A DNA stretch of 64,000 nt from Loktanella sp. SALINAS62 (lineage in GTDB: Bacteria; Pseudomonadota; Alphaproteobacteria; Rhodobacterales; Rhodobacteraceae), in contig NZ_JAAFZU010000055.1 in assembly GCF_018263905.1 (NCBI RefSeq), positions 429,818 to 493,817 of the forward strand, given 5' to 3'. The notes under the pieces are model-generated. The model searched no databases and had not been told where the DNA came from. It saw only the letters and a program-made list of their open reading frames with translations. The translations under genes and the position numbers were made by a program. Positions 54,070 to 63,273 of this stretch are shown here, piece by piece (the first letter of the stretch is position 1; each line of letters starts with the position of its first letter).

Positions 54070-55025
54070 ACATCGACATGATCCGCGCCGCCGCAACGCG
54101 GCTTCGCGGGTATGTGCGTGAAACCCCGTTGCTCAGCTCGCCATTTCTGGACGAACTGACCGGACGCCGTATTCTGGTCAAGGCGGAATGCCTGCAACAC
54201 ACTGGCAGTTTCAAGTTTCGCGGCGCATGGTCGGCTGTGTCCGCGCTGGACGATGAGCAACGCAAATCCGGGGTGATCGCGTTTTCATCCGGCAATCACG
54301 CGCAAGGCGTGGCGCTGGCCGCCCGGATGCACGGCGCACCTGCGGTCATCATCATGCCGTCGAACGCCCCTGCGATCAAAATCGCCAACACCCGCGCCTT
54401 GGGTGGCGAGGTGGTGCTGTATGACCGCAAAACTGAAAGCAGAGAAGAGATTGGCGCCACACTCGCAAAGGATCGCGGACTGACCCTGATCCGGCCCTAT
54501 GACGACGGCCAAGTCATCGCGGGCCAAGGCACGACAGGACTGGAAATCGCGGCACAGGCGCGCGCCATCGGTGTGACACAGGCAGAGGTGCTGGTGTGTT
54601 GCGGCGGGGGCGGTCTGACATCCGGCGTCGCCCTCGCACTGGAAGCAGAGGCACCCGACATGCGTGTCCACCCCTGCGAACCCGAAGGTTTCGACGATGT
54701 GGCGCGCAGTCTGGCCGCAGGCGAAATTCAATCGAACCCCAGCCAGACGGGGTCGATCTGCGACGCCATCGTCACACCGCAACCGGGTGATCTGACCTTT
54801 CCGATCCTGAAAAGGCTGTGCGGTTCAGGCTATACGGTCAGCGATACCGACTGCCTGCGCGCCATGGCAGAAGCGTTTCAACGGCTGCGGATCGTGGTCG
54901 AACCGGGGGGCGCTGCCGCGTTGGCCGCGGCACTCTACCAGTCGCAGGCCGACACCGTCATCGCCATCGCCACCGGCGGCAATGTCGATCAAACCATGTT
55001 CACACGCGCGTTGGGGGAAATGTGA
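54066..55025 (+). CDS. Threonine/serine dehydratase-like PLP enzyme
   Basis: A 319-residue fold type II PLP enzyme of the threonine dehydratase family, with the cofactor Lys50 in TGSFKFRGAW and phosphate-binding VCCGGGGLTSG near residue 180. It lacks the ACT regulatory domain of biosynthetic IlvA, so a catabolic threonine/serine or hydroxyamino acid ammonia-lyase role is likely; ectoine-utilisation EutB belongs to the same family. It sits between two alpha/beta hydrolases and is coupled to both sides (ATGA, TGATG). Confidence 0.87.
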   Translation: MNIDMIRAAATRLRGYVRETPLLSSPFLDELTGRRILVKAECLQHTGSFKFRGAWSAVSALDDEQRKSGVIAFSSGNHAQGVALAARMHGAPAVIIMPSNAPAIKIANTRALGGEVVLYDRKTESREEIGATLAKDRGLTLIRPYDDGQVIAGQGTTGLEIAAQARAIGVTQAEVLVCCGGGGLTSGVALALEAEAPDMRVHPCEPEGFDDVARSLAAGEIQSNPSQTGSICDAIVTPQPGDLTFPILKRLCGSGYTVSDTDCLRAMAEAFQRLRIVVEPGGAAALAAALYQSQADTVIAIATGGNVDQTMFTRALGEM

Positions 55026-55816
55026 TGTTCATTGAAAACAATGGTGTGCAGTTGCACGTTCAGGTCGATGGCAGGCAGGACGCATCCGCGCCGACAATCG
55101 TTTTTGCCAATTCGCTGGGCACCGATCTGCACCTGTGGGACCCGATCATGGACCTGCTGCCCAAAGGCCCGCGCTACATCCGGTGGGATAAACGCGGCCA
55201 CGGTCAGTCCGACGTGCCACCAGCACCCTACAGCATGGGTGCCTTGATCAGCGATGCCGAAGCCATCTGTGACGCGCTGTCTGTGCGGGACTGCGTGTTC
55301 GTCGGCCTGTCCGTCGGCGGGATGATCGCCCAAGGCCTTGCGGTCAAGCGGCTGGACGTGGTGCGCGCGCTGGTGCTGTCGAACACGGGCGCAAAACTGG
55401 GCACCCCAAAACTGTGGAACGACCGGATTGCCGCCGTGCGGGCGCAGGGTATGGCAGCCTTGGCCGATGGCATCATGCAGCGTTGGTTCGCGCCCGCCTT
55501 TTGCAACTCTCCCGCCGTCGCACCTTGGCGGCAGATGTTGCTGGACCAAAACCCCGAAGGCTACGCAGGCGTCTGCGCCGCCATTTCCGGCACCGATTTC
55601 ATGACGCCCACCAGCGGCCTGCGCCTGCCGACACTGGGGATTGCAGGATCCGATGACGGCTCGACACCCGCCGATCTGGTGCGCGAAACCGTGGGTCTGA
55701 TCCCCGGTTCGGATTTCCACGTCATCCGCCGTGCGGGCCATCTGCCCTGTGTGGAACAGCCGGCAGACTACGCAAGACTGTTGACCGATTTCCTGACCCG
55801 CACCGGCACGCTTTGA
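55025..55816 (+). CDS. pcaD: 3-Oxoadipate enol-lactonase-like hydrolase
   Basis: A 263-residue alpha/beta hydrolase resembling PcaD, which opens beta-ketoadipate enol-lactone in protocatechuate breakdown. IVFANSLGTDLHLWDPIMDLL, RWDKRGHGQSD, elbow VGLSVGGMIAQ (near residue 96), Asp in GSDDGSTP and His in AGHLPCVEQP agree. No pcaC, pcaG, pcaH or pcaB lies near, so the assignment rests on similarity only. The start ATG overlaps the dehydratase stop (TGATG). The MFS gene follows after two bases. Confidence 0.75.
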   Translation: MFIENNGVQLHVQVDGRQDASAPTIVFANSLGTDLHLWDPIMDLLPKGPRYIRWDKRGHGQSDVPPAPYSMGALISDAEAICDALSVRDCVFVGLSVGGMIAQGLAVKRLDVVRALVLSNTGAKLGTPKLWNDRIAAVRAQGMAALADGIMQRWFAPAFCNSPAVAPWRQMLLDQNPEGYAGVCAAISGTDFMTPTSGLRLPTLGIAGSDDGSTPADLVRETVGLIPGSDFHVIRRAGHLPCVEQPADYARLLTDFLTRTGTL

Positions 55817-55817
55817 C

Positions 55818-57023
55818 ATGCGCCTGCCGGTCCTGTTCATCCTGATCACCATCATGATCGACGCGATGGGGATCGGGTTGATCCTGCCGGTCATGCCCGC
55901 CCTGATCCAAGAGGTCGAAGGACTGGGCCTTACACGCGCCGCCGTCTGGGGCGGCATCCTGGCCACCATTTTTGCGGTGATGCAGTTCATGTTCGGCCCG
56001 CTTCTGGGCGCGATATCCGACCGCTATGGCCGCCGCCCGGTTCTGCTGGTCGCCCTGGCCGTCATGGCGCTGGATTACATCCTGATGGCACTGGCGCACA
56101 CGATCTGGCTGCTGGTGATCGGACGGATCATCGGCGGCATCACAGCCGCGACCCAATCGACCGCCGGTGCCTATATGGCCGATATCAGCGCCCCACAGGA
56201 AAAATCCGCCAACTTCGGCCTGATCGGCGCGGCCTTTGGCGTGGGTTTTGTGCTGGGGCCACTGATGGGCGGTGTGCTGGCCGAATACGGAACACGCGCG
56301 CCGTTTTATGCCGCAGCATTTTTGGCGGCGGCAAATCTGATCTTTGGCTGGTTCGTCCTGCCCGAAACTGTGACCGACCGCATTCGCCGCCCGTTCAGCT
56401 GGCGCAGGGCAAATCCGGTCGGCGCGTTCCGCCATATCGCGGCGCTGCCCGGCGTCAGGCGTTTGTTGATCGTCACCTTTGTCTATGGCGTGGCGTTTTA
56501 CGTCTATCCGGCGATCTGGGCTTACTTCGGTCAGGAACGCTTTGGCTGGGGGCCGGGCATGGTGGGCCTGTCACTGGGCATGTTCGGCATCGGCATCGCG
56601 GTGGTACAAGGCCTGCTGATCCGCCCTATTATCGCATGGCTAGGTGACCGGGGTGCCGTTCTGGCCGGTTTGACGATGGATGTTGCCGCCTTCGTGGCGC
56701 TGGGGTTCGTGACCAACGGCTGGATCGCGCTGGCATTGACGCCGCTGACAGCACTTGGATCTGTTGCAGCGCCCGCCTTGCAGGGGATCATGTCGCGCAC
56801 GGCTCAGGACAACCAACAGGGCGAATTACAGGGCGTTTTGACCAGTACGCAAGCCGTCGCCACCATTCTTGCGCCACTCGTGATGACCCAGACCTTTTAT
56901 GCCTTCACCGTCCCGGGCGCGCAGATCTACATGCCGGGTGCACCATTCCTGCTGGCAGCGGTGCTGACGCTGGGCTGTTTGGGTCTGATGCTGGCCTCGT
57001 CCCGCCAGCCCCGGTTACCATGA
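55818..57023 (+). CDS. MFS efflux protein, TetA-like (TCR/Tet family)
   Basis: A 401-residue carrier with 12 membrane segments. MIDAMGIGLILPVMPALI and GAISDRYGRRPVLLVALAV give motif A between segments 2 and 3; GRIIGGITAATQSTAGAYMADIS matches motif B/C region of the Tet family. It could export a drug or, in this run with hydrolases and the dehydratase, a metabolite. Substrate unknown; resistance to tetracycline cannot be inferred. It follows pcaD within the same run. Confidence 0.85.
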   Translation: MRLPVLFILITIMIDAMGIGLILPVMPALIQEVEGLGLTRAAVWGGILATIFAVMQFMFGPLLGAISDRYGRRPVLLVALAVMALDYILMALAHTIWLLVIGRIIGGITAATQSTAGAYMADISAPQEKSANFGLIGAAFGVGFVLGPLMGGVLAEYGTRAPFYAAAFLAAANLIFGWFVLPETVTDRIRRPFSWRRANPVGAFRHIAALPGVRRLLIVTFVYGVAFYVYPAIWAYFGQERFGWGPGMVGLSLGMFGIGIAVVQGLLIRPIIAWLGDRGAVLAGLTMDVAAFVALGFVTNGWIALALTPLTALGSVAAPALQGIMSRTAQDNQQGELQGVLTSTQAVATILAPLVMTQTFYAFTVPGAQIYMPGAPFLLAAVLTLGCLGLMLASSRQPRLP

Positions 57024-57126
57024 CGGACCCCGTCGGCACCAAACGCAGTCGTCTGGACGGACCGTGATCATATCGACTGACCCATTGCATCATCTTGCCA
57101 AAAAATACTCAAAAAAGGAACACCCG

Positions 57127-58344
57127 ATGAAACTCGCAGACCTCGACATTGTCGTGACTGCCCCACCGGCGCCGGGTTGGGGCGGGCGCTACTGGATACT
57201 GGTCAAGGTCACGACCGACACCGGGATCACGGGTTGGGGTGAATGTTATGCCAGCAGTATCGGTCCGGACGCGATGCGGGCAGTTATCACGGATGTCTTC
57301 GCGCGGCACATGGCGGGTGAAAACCCCGAAAATATCGACCTGATGTTCCGGCGTGTCTATTCTGCAGGGTTTACCCAGCGCCCCGATCTGACCGTCATGG
57401 GCGCGTGGTCCGGGCTGGAAATTGCGTGCTGGGATATTCTGGGCAAAGACCGCGACCGCCCCGTTCATGCGTTGATCGGCGGGCGCACCAACGACCGCAT
57501 CCGCGCCTACAGCTATCTTTATCCGCAACCCGGTCACGCCCTGCCCGATTTCTGGTCCAGCCCCGATCTGGCGGCGGAATCGGCCCGCGCGCTTGTGGAC
57601 CGTGGTTATACGGCGGTAAAATTCGACCCCGCCGGACCCTATACGATCCGGGGCGGGCATATGCCGTCGCTGCACGACATTTCGCGGTCGGTCGCATTTT
57701 GCAAGGCGATCCGCGACGCCGTCGGTGACCGCGCCGACCTGCTGTTCGGCACCCATGGCCAGTTTTCCACCGGTGGTGCGATCAGACTGGGTCAGGCCAT
57801 TGCACCCTATCAGCCCCTCTGGTTCGAAGAACCGATCCCCCCAGACAACACGCACGAGATGTCCAAGGTCGCAGCCAAGTGCGGTATCCCCATCGCCACG
57901 GGCGAGCGCCTGACCACAAGGTCGGAATTTGCGCCTGTGCTGCGGTCAGGTGCCGCCACGATTGTGCAACCGGCACTGGGGCGCTGCGGCGGTATCTGGG
58001 AGGGGCGCAAGATCGCTGTCCTGGCCGAAGCCTATAACGCGCAACTGGCCCCGCACCTGTACGCCGGACCGATCGCATGGGCGGCGAATATCCAACTGTC
58101 CGCCGCCATTCCCAATATCCTGATGGCCGAAACCATCGAAACGCCCTTTCACTTTGACCTTATCCGCAACACCCTGACGGTCGAGAACGGCTATATCCCC
58201 GTGCCCACCGCCCCCGGCCTTGGTATCGACGTCGATGAGGATTTGGCCCGCGCGCACCCCTACAGCGTTGACGCGCTGCATCTGGAGATGCAGCAGGACG
58301 CCATCGACCACCATGCGCCGCACCATTTGCCGCCCTCGATCTAA
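57127..58344 (+). CDS. Mandelate racemase/muconate lactonizing enzyme family protein
   Basis: A 405-residue enolase-superfamily enzyme. N-terminal capping domain (MKLADLDIVVTAPPAPGWGG, GITGWGECYASS) and TIM barrel: VKFDPAGPY (near residue 160, K-x-D), FGTHGQFSTGGA, LWFEEPIPPDN (Glu metal ligand, near 240) and GERLTTRSEF, then QPALGRCGGIWEG and a His in APHLYAGP. Motifs fit the mandelate racemase subgroup, which mainly dehydrates sugar acids. The exact acid is not identifiable. The start has AAAGGAA before it; the frame upstream is AT-rich spacer. Confidence 0.82.
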   Translation: MKLADLDIVVTAPPAPGWGGRYWILVKVTTDTGITGWGECYASSIGPDAMRAVITDVFARHMAGENPENIDLMFRRVYSAGFTQRPDLTVMGAWSGLEIACWDILGKDRDRPVHALIGGRTNDRIRAYSYLYPQPGHALPDFWSSPDLAAESARALVDRGYTAVKFDPAGPYTIRGGHMPSLHDISRSVAFCKAIRDAVGDRADLLFGTHGQFSTGGAIRLGQAIAPYQPLWFEEPIPPDNTHEMSKVAAKCGIPIATGERLTTRSEFAPVLRSGAATIVQPALGRCGGIWEGRKIAVLAEAYNAQLAPHLYAGPIAWAANIQLSAAIPNILMAETIETPFHFDLIRNTLTVENGYIPVPTAPGLGIDVDEDLARAHPYSVDALHLEMQQDAIDHHAPHHLPPSI

Positions 58345-58371
58345 TCACCTGACGCGGTCATTCTGGGCCGT

Positions 58372-58767
58372 CTAGCCGCCGTATTCGGCGTCAGTCACAT
58401 GGTCCAGCCACGTGACGGCGGACCCATCGATGTCTTCCTGCAGGGCCAGATGGGTCATCGCAACATCGGGCGCAGCCCCGTGCCAATGCCGCACGCCTGC
58501 CGGGAAACGCACGATGTCGCCTGCCACAACAGGCTGGATCGGGCCGTCCTCGATCTGGATGCGACCCGCGCCTTCGGTCACGATCAGAACCTGACCGGCG
58601 GGATGGGTATGCCAAGCGGTCCGCGCGCCGGGCGCGAATGTGACCTGCAGCCCCGACAGACGGCTTTCACCTTCTGCCGCGAACATCCGCCGAAGCGACA
58701 CATCGCCGGTGAAATAGTCCGCAGGCGCGGGCGTGACGGGCAGCGCATTGAGGGCAGTAATCGACAT
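58372..58767 (-). CDS. Single-domain cupin protein
   Basis: A 131-residue cupin. Metal-binding motif 1 is WHTHPAGQVLIVTEG (His52, His54, near residue 52) and motif 2 is PAGVRHWHGAAPD (near residue 91). It resembles the small quercetin-dioxygenase-like cupins, some of which are carboxymuconolactone-type or hydroxynitrile lyase enzymes; the reaction is not known. It is convergent with the enolase-superfamily gene, 28 bases away, and divergent from pxpB. Confidence 0.82.
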   Translation of the reverse strand: MSITALNALPVTPAPADYFTGDVSLRRMFAAEGESRLSGLQVTFAPGARTAWHTHPAGQVLIVTEGAGRIQIEDGPIQPVVAGDIVRFPAGVRHWHGAAPDVAMTHLALQEDIDGSAVTWLDHVTDAEYGG

Positions 58768-58922
58768 CGCGGTGGCCTTTCATGGCGGATCTCTGCAAAC
58801 CTAGCCCGATCAGTGCGGGGGCCAAAACGATTTTGCGACCACGTGCAGGCGCTGCTTGTCTGCGGCGCGCGCCTGTCCCATGCTGAAACCCACTTCGCCA
58901 CCCCGCCAAGGATCCGATCCCC

Positions 58923-59660
58923 ATGTCTACGCCGCCGAACGATTCGACCCCCGCGCTGTTCCCGCTGGGGCAGGACGGCATCCTGATACGGTGTGGTGAC
59001 GGTTTCGCCGCCGCCCCCGATGCGGCGCAAACCTTGGCCAACAGGGTCCGCGCGGCAGACTTGGCGGGTGTGACAGAAATTGCCACCTCTCTTGCATCCG
59101 TGTTCATCCGCTTTGCGCCGGGGGTCGTGACACGGGCCGCGCTGTCCGACCGGCTGCGTGCGCTGGCCGCAGACCCCGTCACGCGCCAGAACAAAGCCCT
59201 GCGGCGCTGGACAATCCCGGCCAGCTTTGGCGGCGACAGCGGCCCACAACTGGCAGAGGCGGCAGCTTTGGCGGGCCTGTCCACCGCTGATGCCGTGGCA
59301 GAGGTGACGGGCGTCGATCTGTCGGTGCTGGCGATCGGGTTTGCACCCGGCCAGCCTTATCTCGGGCACCTTGGGCCCGGTTGGGACATGCCGCGTCAGC
59401 AGAACCTGTCACCCCACGTTCCGGCTGGCGCACTGGTCGTGGCGCTGCGGCAGATGGTGCTGTTCGCGAATGCCAGCCCGACCGGTTGGCGCTGGATCGG
59501 GACATGTGCGTTTGCACCGTTTCAGCCCGACCGGGCCACGCCGTTCGCGCTGCGCGCCGGGGACCTCATCCGCTTTACCGCGACCGATCCGGACACCATC
59601 GACCGACTGCGCGACCAGCCCGACGGCCTTGGCGGTGCGGCATGCGAGGGTCTGGCGTGA
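58923..59660 (+). CDS. pxpB: 5-Oxoprolinase subunit PxpB
   Basis: Part of the ATP-dependent 5-oxoprolinase PxpABC that opens 5-oxoproline to glutamate. The 245-residue protein is of the allophanate hydrolase subunit 1 / KipI family: LFPLGQDGILIRCGDG at the start, GVDLSVLAIGFAPGQPYLGHL and LSPHVPAGALVVA in the second half. It overlaps pxpC by four bases (GTGA). AAGGA lies before the ATG at somewhat long spacing. Confidence 0.93.
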   Translation: MSTPPNDSTPALFPLGQDGILIRCGDGFAAAPDAAQTLANRVRAADLAGVTEIATSLASVFIRFAPGVVTRAALSDRLRALAADPVTRQNKALRRWTIPASFGGDSGPQLAEAAALAGLSTADAVAEVTGVDLSVLAIGFAPGQPYLGHLGPGWDMPRQQNLSPHVPAGALVVALRQMVLFANASPTGWRWIGTCAFAPFQPDRATPFALRAGDLIRFTATDPDTIDRLRDQPDGLGGAACEGLA

Positions 59661-60682
59661 CCGCCCTGCTGCATGTGTTGCGCGCCGGACCGCTGAGCAC
59701 GGTGCAGGATCAGGGCCGGCCGGGTCGCATCGGTGACGGGCTGTCGCCCGGCGGCGCGATGGACCGTCTGGCCCTTCTCGAGGCGGCGGCGCTGCTGGGG
59801 TTGGAAGGTGTCGGCGAAACCATAGAGATGGCGGGCATGGGCGGACGGTTCCGCAGTGATGCGCCGCTGCGGTTTGCCCTGACGGGCGCGCGTATGGATG
59901 CACGGATCGACGGGGTCGCACTGCGTTGGAACGCAACGCATTGCCTGCGCCCCGGCGAGGTGCTGGACATTCGGGGCACGTTGGCAGGCAACTATGGTTA
60001 CATGACACCCGCTGCGGGGATTTTGACAGACCCGGTGCTGGACAGTCGCGCCGCGCATCTGTCGGTCGGGCTGGGACGCAGGTTGCAGGACGGCGATCAG
60101 CTGCCGCTGGGCCACGATCCGGACCCGGACAGGGCCCCGTGCGCGCTGGACGTGACGGACCGCTTGTCGGGCGGTCTGCTGCGCCTGATGCCCGGACCGC
60201 AGACGGATATGTTTACCGCAGATGCCCGCACCCGGTTTGCTGAAACAATGTTTACCCGTGCCGCACGGTCCAGCCGCACAGGCACGCCGCTGGATCATGA
60301 CGGCGCGCATTTCGCCCCGCGCACCACCACCAGCCCGGTGTCGGATTTCATCACTGCGGGCGACGTCCAGATCACCGGCGACGGGCGGCCGTTCATCATG
60401 ATGGCCGAATGCCAGACCGTCGGCGGCTATCCCCGGATCGGCACGATCATAACGGATGACCTGCCCCGCGCGGTGCAGGCCGCCGCAGGCGCGGCCCTGC
60501 GGTTTGCATGGATCACGTCGGCACAGGCGGATGCGGAAAACATGTCACAGACAGCACAACTGCGCGCGCTTGCACCCCGGGTGCAGCCACTGTTGCGCGA
60601 TCCCGCTGACATTCCCGACCTGTTGTCCTATCAACTGATCGGCGGCGCGACCGCCGGCCATGATCCGGAGAATGACCCATGA
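59657..60682 (+). CDS. pxpC: 5-Oxoprolinase subunit PxpC
   Basis: The 341-residue partner of PxpB (KipA, allophanate hydrolase subunit 2 family). The visible family features are LHVLRAGPLSTVQDQGRPG at the start, GLSPGGAMDRLALLEAAALLG and, near the C-terminus, MAECQTVGGYPRIGTII. I start at GTG (TALLHVLR), which overlaps the pxpB stop; the frame upstream is only pxpB in another phase. Its stop overlaps pxpA by four bases. Confidence 0.93.
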   Translation: MTALLHVLRAGPLSTVQDQGRPGRIGDGLSPGGAMDRLALLEAAALLGLEGVGETIEMAGMGGRFRSDAPLRFALTGARMDARIDGVALRWNATHCLRPGEVLDIRGTLAGNYGYMTPAAGILTDPVLDSRAAHLSVGLGRRLQDGDQLPLGHDPDPDRAPCALDVTDRLSGGLLRLMPGPQTDMFTADARTRFAETMFTRAARSSRTGTPLDHDGAHFAPRTTTSPVSDFITAGDVQITGDGRPFIMMAECQTVGGYPRIGTIITDDLPRAVQAAAGAALRFAWITSAQADAENMSQTAQLRALAPRVQPLLRDPADIPDLLSYQLIGGATAGHDPENDP

Positions 60683-61464
60683 CCAGAACCGTCGATCTGA
60701 ACGCCGATATGGGCGAAAGCTTTGGCCCTTGGAACATGGGCAACGACGCCGCCCTGCTGAAACTGGTCAGTTCCGCCAACATCGCTTGCGGATTTCATGC
60801 GGGCGACCCCGACACGATGGCGCGGACTATGGACCTTGCCTTGGCGGCCGGGGTCGCGTTGGGCGCACATCCGGGCTTTGCCGATCTGCAAGGCTTTGGG
60901 CGGCGGCGGATCGACCTGTCCGCGGCAGAGGTCACGCATCTGATCCAGTATCAGTTGGGGGCCGCCATGGCGCTGGCGCAGGCGCGCGGCGCGCGGCTGT
61001 CGCATTTCAAGCTGCATGGTGCGCTGGCCAATATGGCGGCAAAAGATACGGCGCTGGCCACCACCTGTTTTCGCGCAGCCCTTGCGGTGCAACCGGATCT
61101 GCGGCTGACGATCATGCCGCTGACCGCCCATCAGGCCGCAGCGACAGCGCTGGATGCGAGTTGGTCAGCAGAGATTTTTGCCGACCGCGCCTATGACGAC
61201 GATGGCACGCTGACAGACCGCGCACAGCCCGATGCGATGATCAGCGATCCAGACATGGCAGCCGCCCGCATTGTCGACATGTTAAACAATGGCGGGATCA
61301 CGACACGGTCCGGCAGGCTGTTGGCGTGCCCGATCGACACCATCTGCGTGCATGGTGACAACGCGGGCGCGCTGGCGATTGCGGGCAGGCTGGCTGCGGC
61401 ATTGCACGATGCGGGTTATACCGTCGCCGCGCCGGACCGATCAGACCCGACCCGTGGCCCATAA
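60679..61464 (+). CDS. pxpA: 5-Oxoprolinase subunit PxpA
   Basis: The LamB/YcsF-family subunit, 261 residues. DLNADMGESFGPWNMGND begins the protein, and IACGFHAGDPDTM (metal-binding His), LGAHPGFADLQGFGRR and HFKLHGALANMAAKDT follow; these are the family signature. With PxpB and PxpC it forms the complete enzyme. The last 24 coding bases overlap the 3' end of a convergent gene. 5-Oxoproline arises from glutathione turnover or spontaneously from glutamine. Confidence 0.95.
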   Translation: MTRTVDLNADMGESFGPWNMGNDAALLKLVSSANIACGFHAGDPDTMARTMDLALAAGVALGAHPGFADLQGFGRRRIDLSAAEVTHLIQYQLGAAMALAQARGARLSHFKLHGALANMAAKDTALATTCFRAALAVQPDLRLTIMPLTAHQAAATALDASWSAEIFADRAYDDDGTLTDRAQPDAMISDPDMAAARIVDMLNNGGITTRSGRLLACPIDTICVHGDNAGALAIAGRLAAALHDAGYTVAAPDRSDPTRGP

Positions 61465-61815
61465 CCACCAGACGACTGCGATAAACACCGCGATCCCCAA
61501 GGCCGACCATTTCGCAAGGCCGCGCAGGATCAGGGTCTTGCGCCGTTCCATCGGATCGATGGTTTTCAATGCCTTGACCGCAAGCGTGGCGGAACGGGCG
61601 ACGCGGCCCACGTCGATCTGGCGCGACAGCGTGGGGTGGCTGGCATGCAGTTCCGCCGCCGCCACTGCATCGATATCGCGGCGCAGGGTGGCAGGCAGAC
61701 GCCTGCGCCCCAGTTTGCCCATCTGGGATTGGATCGTGCTGCCTTTCAGGCCCAGTCGCGCCTCGATCAGGCGGTGGACATCTTGGATGTGGCGGGTTGT
61801 CTGGGCATCAGGCAT
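61441..61815 (-). CDS. Hypothetical protein with a C-terminal membrane anchor
   Basis: A 124-residue protein starting at MPDAQTTRHIQDVHRL, with a basic helical cytoplasmic part (residues 1-95: EARLGLKGSTIQSQMGKLGRRRLPA) and one C-terminal membrane segment (SALGIAVFIAVVWWLWATG). I do not recognise a family; the composition suggests a small tail-anchored protein. The frame can be extended 17 codons upstream. Its 3' end overlaps pxpA by 24 bases tail to tail; 81 bases separate it from the divergent esterase. Confidence 0.7.
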   Translation of the reverse strand: MPDAQTTRHIQDVHRLIEARLGLKGSTIQSQMGKLGRRRLPATLRRDIDAVAAAELHASHPTLSRQIDVGRVARSATLAVKALKTIDPMERRKTLILRGLAKWSALGIAVFIAVVWWLWATGRV

Positions 61816-61896
61816 AAGGTGCGGTGTAAGCGCGCGGCGCGGCGTTCTCAAGCGACCACGCACCACAGCCCCGCGCGCCTGTCACGAGGAGGCCAC

Positions 61897-62652
61897 ATGC
61901 TGAACACCATCCTGCACGGTGAACCCACCGATGCGCCGCCCCTGTTGATCGCCCACGGGCTGTTTGGTTCTGCGCGCAACTGGGGCGTGATCGCGAAACG
62001 TCTGTCGGACACGCGGCAGGTGATCGCCGTGGATATGCGGAACCACGGCGACAGCTTTCACAGCGACACGCACCGTTATCCCGATATGGCAGACGATCTG
62101 GCCCACGTCATCGCGGCACATGGCGGGCACGCGGATGTGCTGGGGCATTCGATGGGGGGCAAGGCTGCGATGGTGCTGGCATTGACGCAACCCAATATGG
62201 TGCGCCGCCTGATCGTGTCCGATATCGCGCCAAAGGCCTATGCGCACGACCAGTTCGGTCCACTGAACGCGATGCGCGGCGTCGATCTGTCTGCGGTCGA
62301 AACCCGCAAAGACGCCGCAGCACAGATGGATATCGACCCCGCCGTGATCCCGTTTTTGCTGCAAAGCCTGAACCTGCGCGACCGCCGCTGGGATCTGAAC
62401 CTGACTGCATTGGGGGACGATATGGACCATATCACGGGCTGGCCCGAACCAGTTGGACGCTTTGGCGGACCGGTACTGGTGCTGCGCGGCGAAAATTCCG
62501 ATTATGTCGCGGACGCTGATGCCGATGCGATCAGTGCGGTTTTCCCCGGTGCCCGGATCGAAACGGTGGCGAACGCAGGCCATTGGCTGCACGCCGAACA
62601 GCCCCGCGCGGTGGAATCCGCCGTTCGCAGCTTTCTGGAAATGGCCGCATGA
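61897..62652 (+). CDS. YbfF-type alpha/beta hydrolase (esterase)
   Basis: A 251-residue esterase. [21 protein letters not shown] and VDMRNHGDS are the typical YbfF/ABHD11 N-terminal motifs; the nucleophile elbow is LGHSMGG (near residue 88), with Asp in LRGENSDYV and His in [11 protein letters not shown]. It probably hydrolyses acyl esters or thioesters such as acyl-CoA. GAGGAGG precedes the ATG. The ATGA overlap couples it to rbsD. Confidence 0.87.
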   Translation: MLNTILHGEPTDAPPLLIAHGLFGSARNWGVIAKRLSDTRQVIAVDMRNHGDSFHSDTHRYPDMADDLAHVIAAHGGHADVLGHSMGGKAAMVLALTQPNMVRRLIVSDIAPKAYAHDQFGPLNAMRGVDLSAVETRKDAAAQMDIDPAVIPFLLQSLNLRDRRWDLNLTALGDDMDHITGWPEPVGRFGGPVLVLRGENSDYVADADADAISAVFPGARIETVANAGHWLHAEQPRAVESAVRSFLEMAA

Positions 62653-63020
62653 AAAAGCGCGGTATCCTGAACGCAGCCCTGTCGGCGGCCATCGCGCGGA
62701 TGGGACATGGTGACGGTCTTGTCATTGCGGACGCAGGCTTGCCCGTGCCGCCCGGCGTGCCCGTTGTCGATCTGGCGGTCATTGCAGGATTGCCCAGTTT
62801 TGCCGATGTCCTAGCCGCGATCCTGACAGAGTTGGAAGTCGAACATTGCCTGATGGCGCAAGAGTCAGGTACGGACCTGCAATTGCTTGCGCCCTGCCCG
62901 CCCCGGCTGGTGACACACGATGCGTTCAAGCTGGCGACACGGGACGCACGCGTTCTGGTGCGCACCGGGGAAACCACACCCTATGCCAATATCGTTTTGT
63001 ATTCCGGTGTTACATTCTGA
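62649..63020 (+). CDS. rbsD: D-ribose pyranase RbsD
   Basis: A 123-residue RbsD/FucU-family mutarotase that interconverts ribose pyranose and furanose. [34 protein letters not shown] is cut by family features: the catalytic His20 in RMGHGD, the AGLP motif and, at the C-terminus, [21 protein letters not shown]. The usual rbs transporter or kinase genes are absent; it is coupled by ATGA to the esterase. It may act on ribose released elsewhere in the cell. Confidence 0.85.
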   Translation: MKKRGILNAALSAAIARMGHGDGLVIADAGLPVPPGVPVVDLAVIAGLPSFADVLAAILTELEVEHCLMAQESGTDLQLLAPCPPRLVTHDAFKLATRDARVLVRTGETTPYANIVLYSGVTF

Positions 63021-63092
63021 CCCGTGCGTTGAAGACGCGGTTGCCGGATCTACTTTAGCTGCTCAACTGTATCATATACAAAGGTGCCCATC

Positions 63093-63230
63093 ATGACCCG
63101 TCTGACTATCGTCGCCATTGCGCTGACTGCACTGACCGCCTGCAACACCATTGCGGGTGCAGGTCAGGATCTGTCAACCGCCGGTTCAACCATCACGCAG
63201 GAGACGCGCGAAATTCAAAGCGACCTGTAA
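63093..63230 (+). CDS. Entericidin-like small lipoprotein
   Basis: A 45-residue lipoprotein: MTRLTIVAIALTALTAC with lipobox LTAC, then NTIAGAGQDLSTAGSTITQ, the motif of the entericidin A/B family (N-T-x-x-G-x-G-x-D). Such peptides are short outer-membrane-type lipoproteins, with a toxin-antidote role proposed in E. coli; here function is unknown. AAAGG lies just upstream. Another small membrane-protein gene follows after 43 bases. Confidence 0.85.
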   Translation: MTRLTIVAIALTALTACNTIAGAGQDLSTAGSTITQETREIQSDL

Positions 63231-63273
63231 GCGCATCACTTCACGTCCCGTTCTGACCAAAGGAAATTTTAGC

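Noticed and set aside
57020-57067. A 15-codon frame starting in the MFS stop (ATGA), MTDPVGTKRSRLDGP
   Set aside because: Too short, no hydrophobic or other pattern, and the following gene has its own ribosome-binding site, so coupling is not needed.
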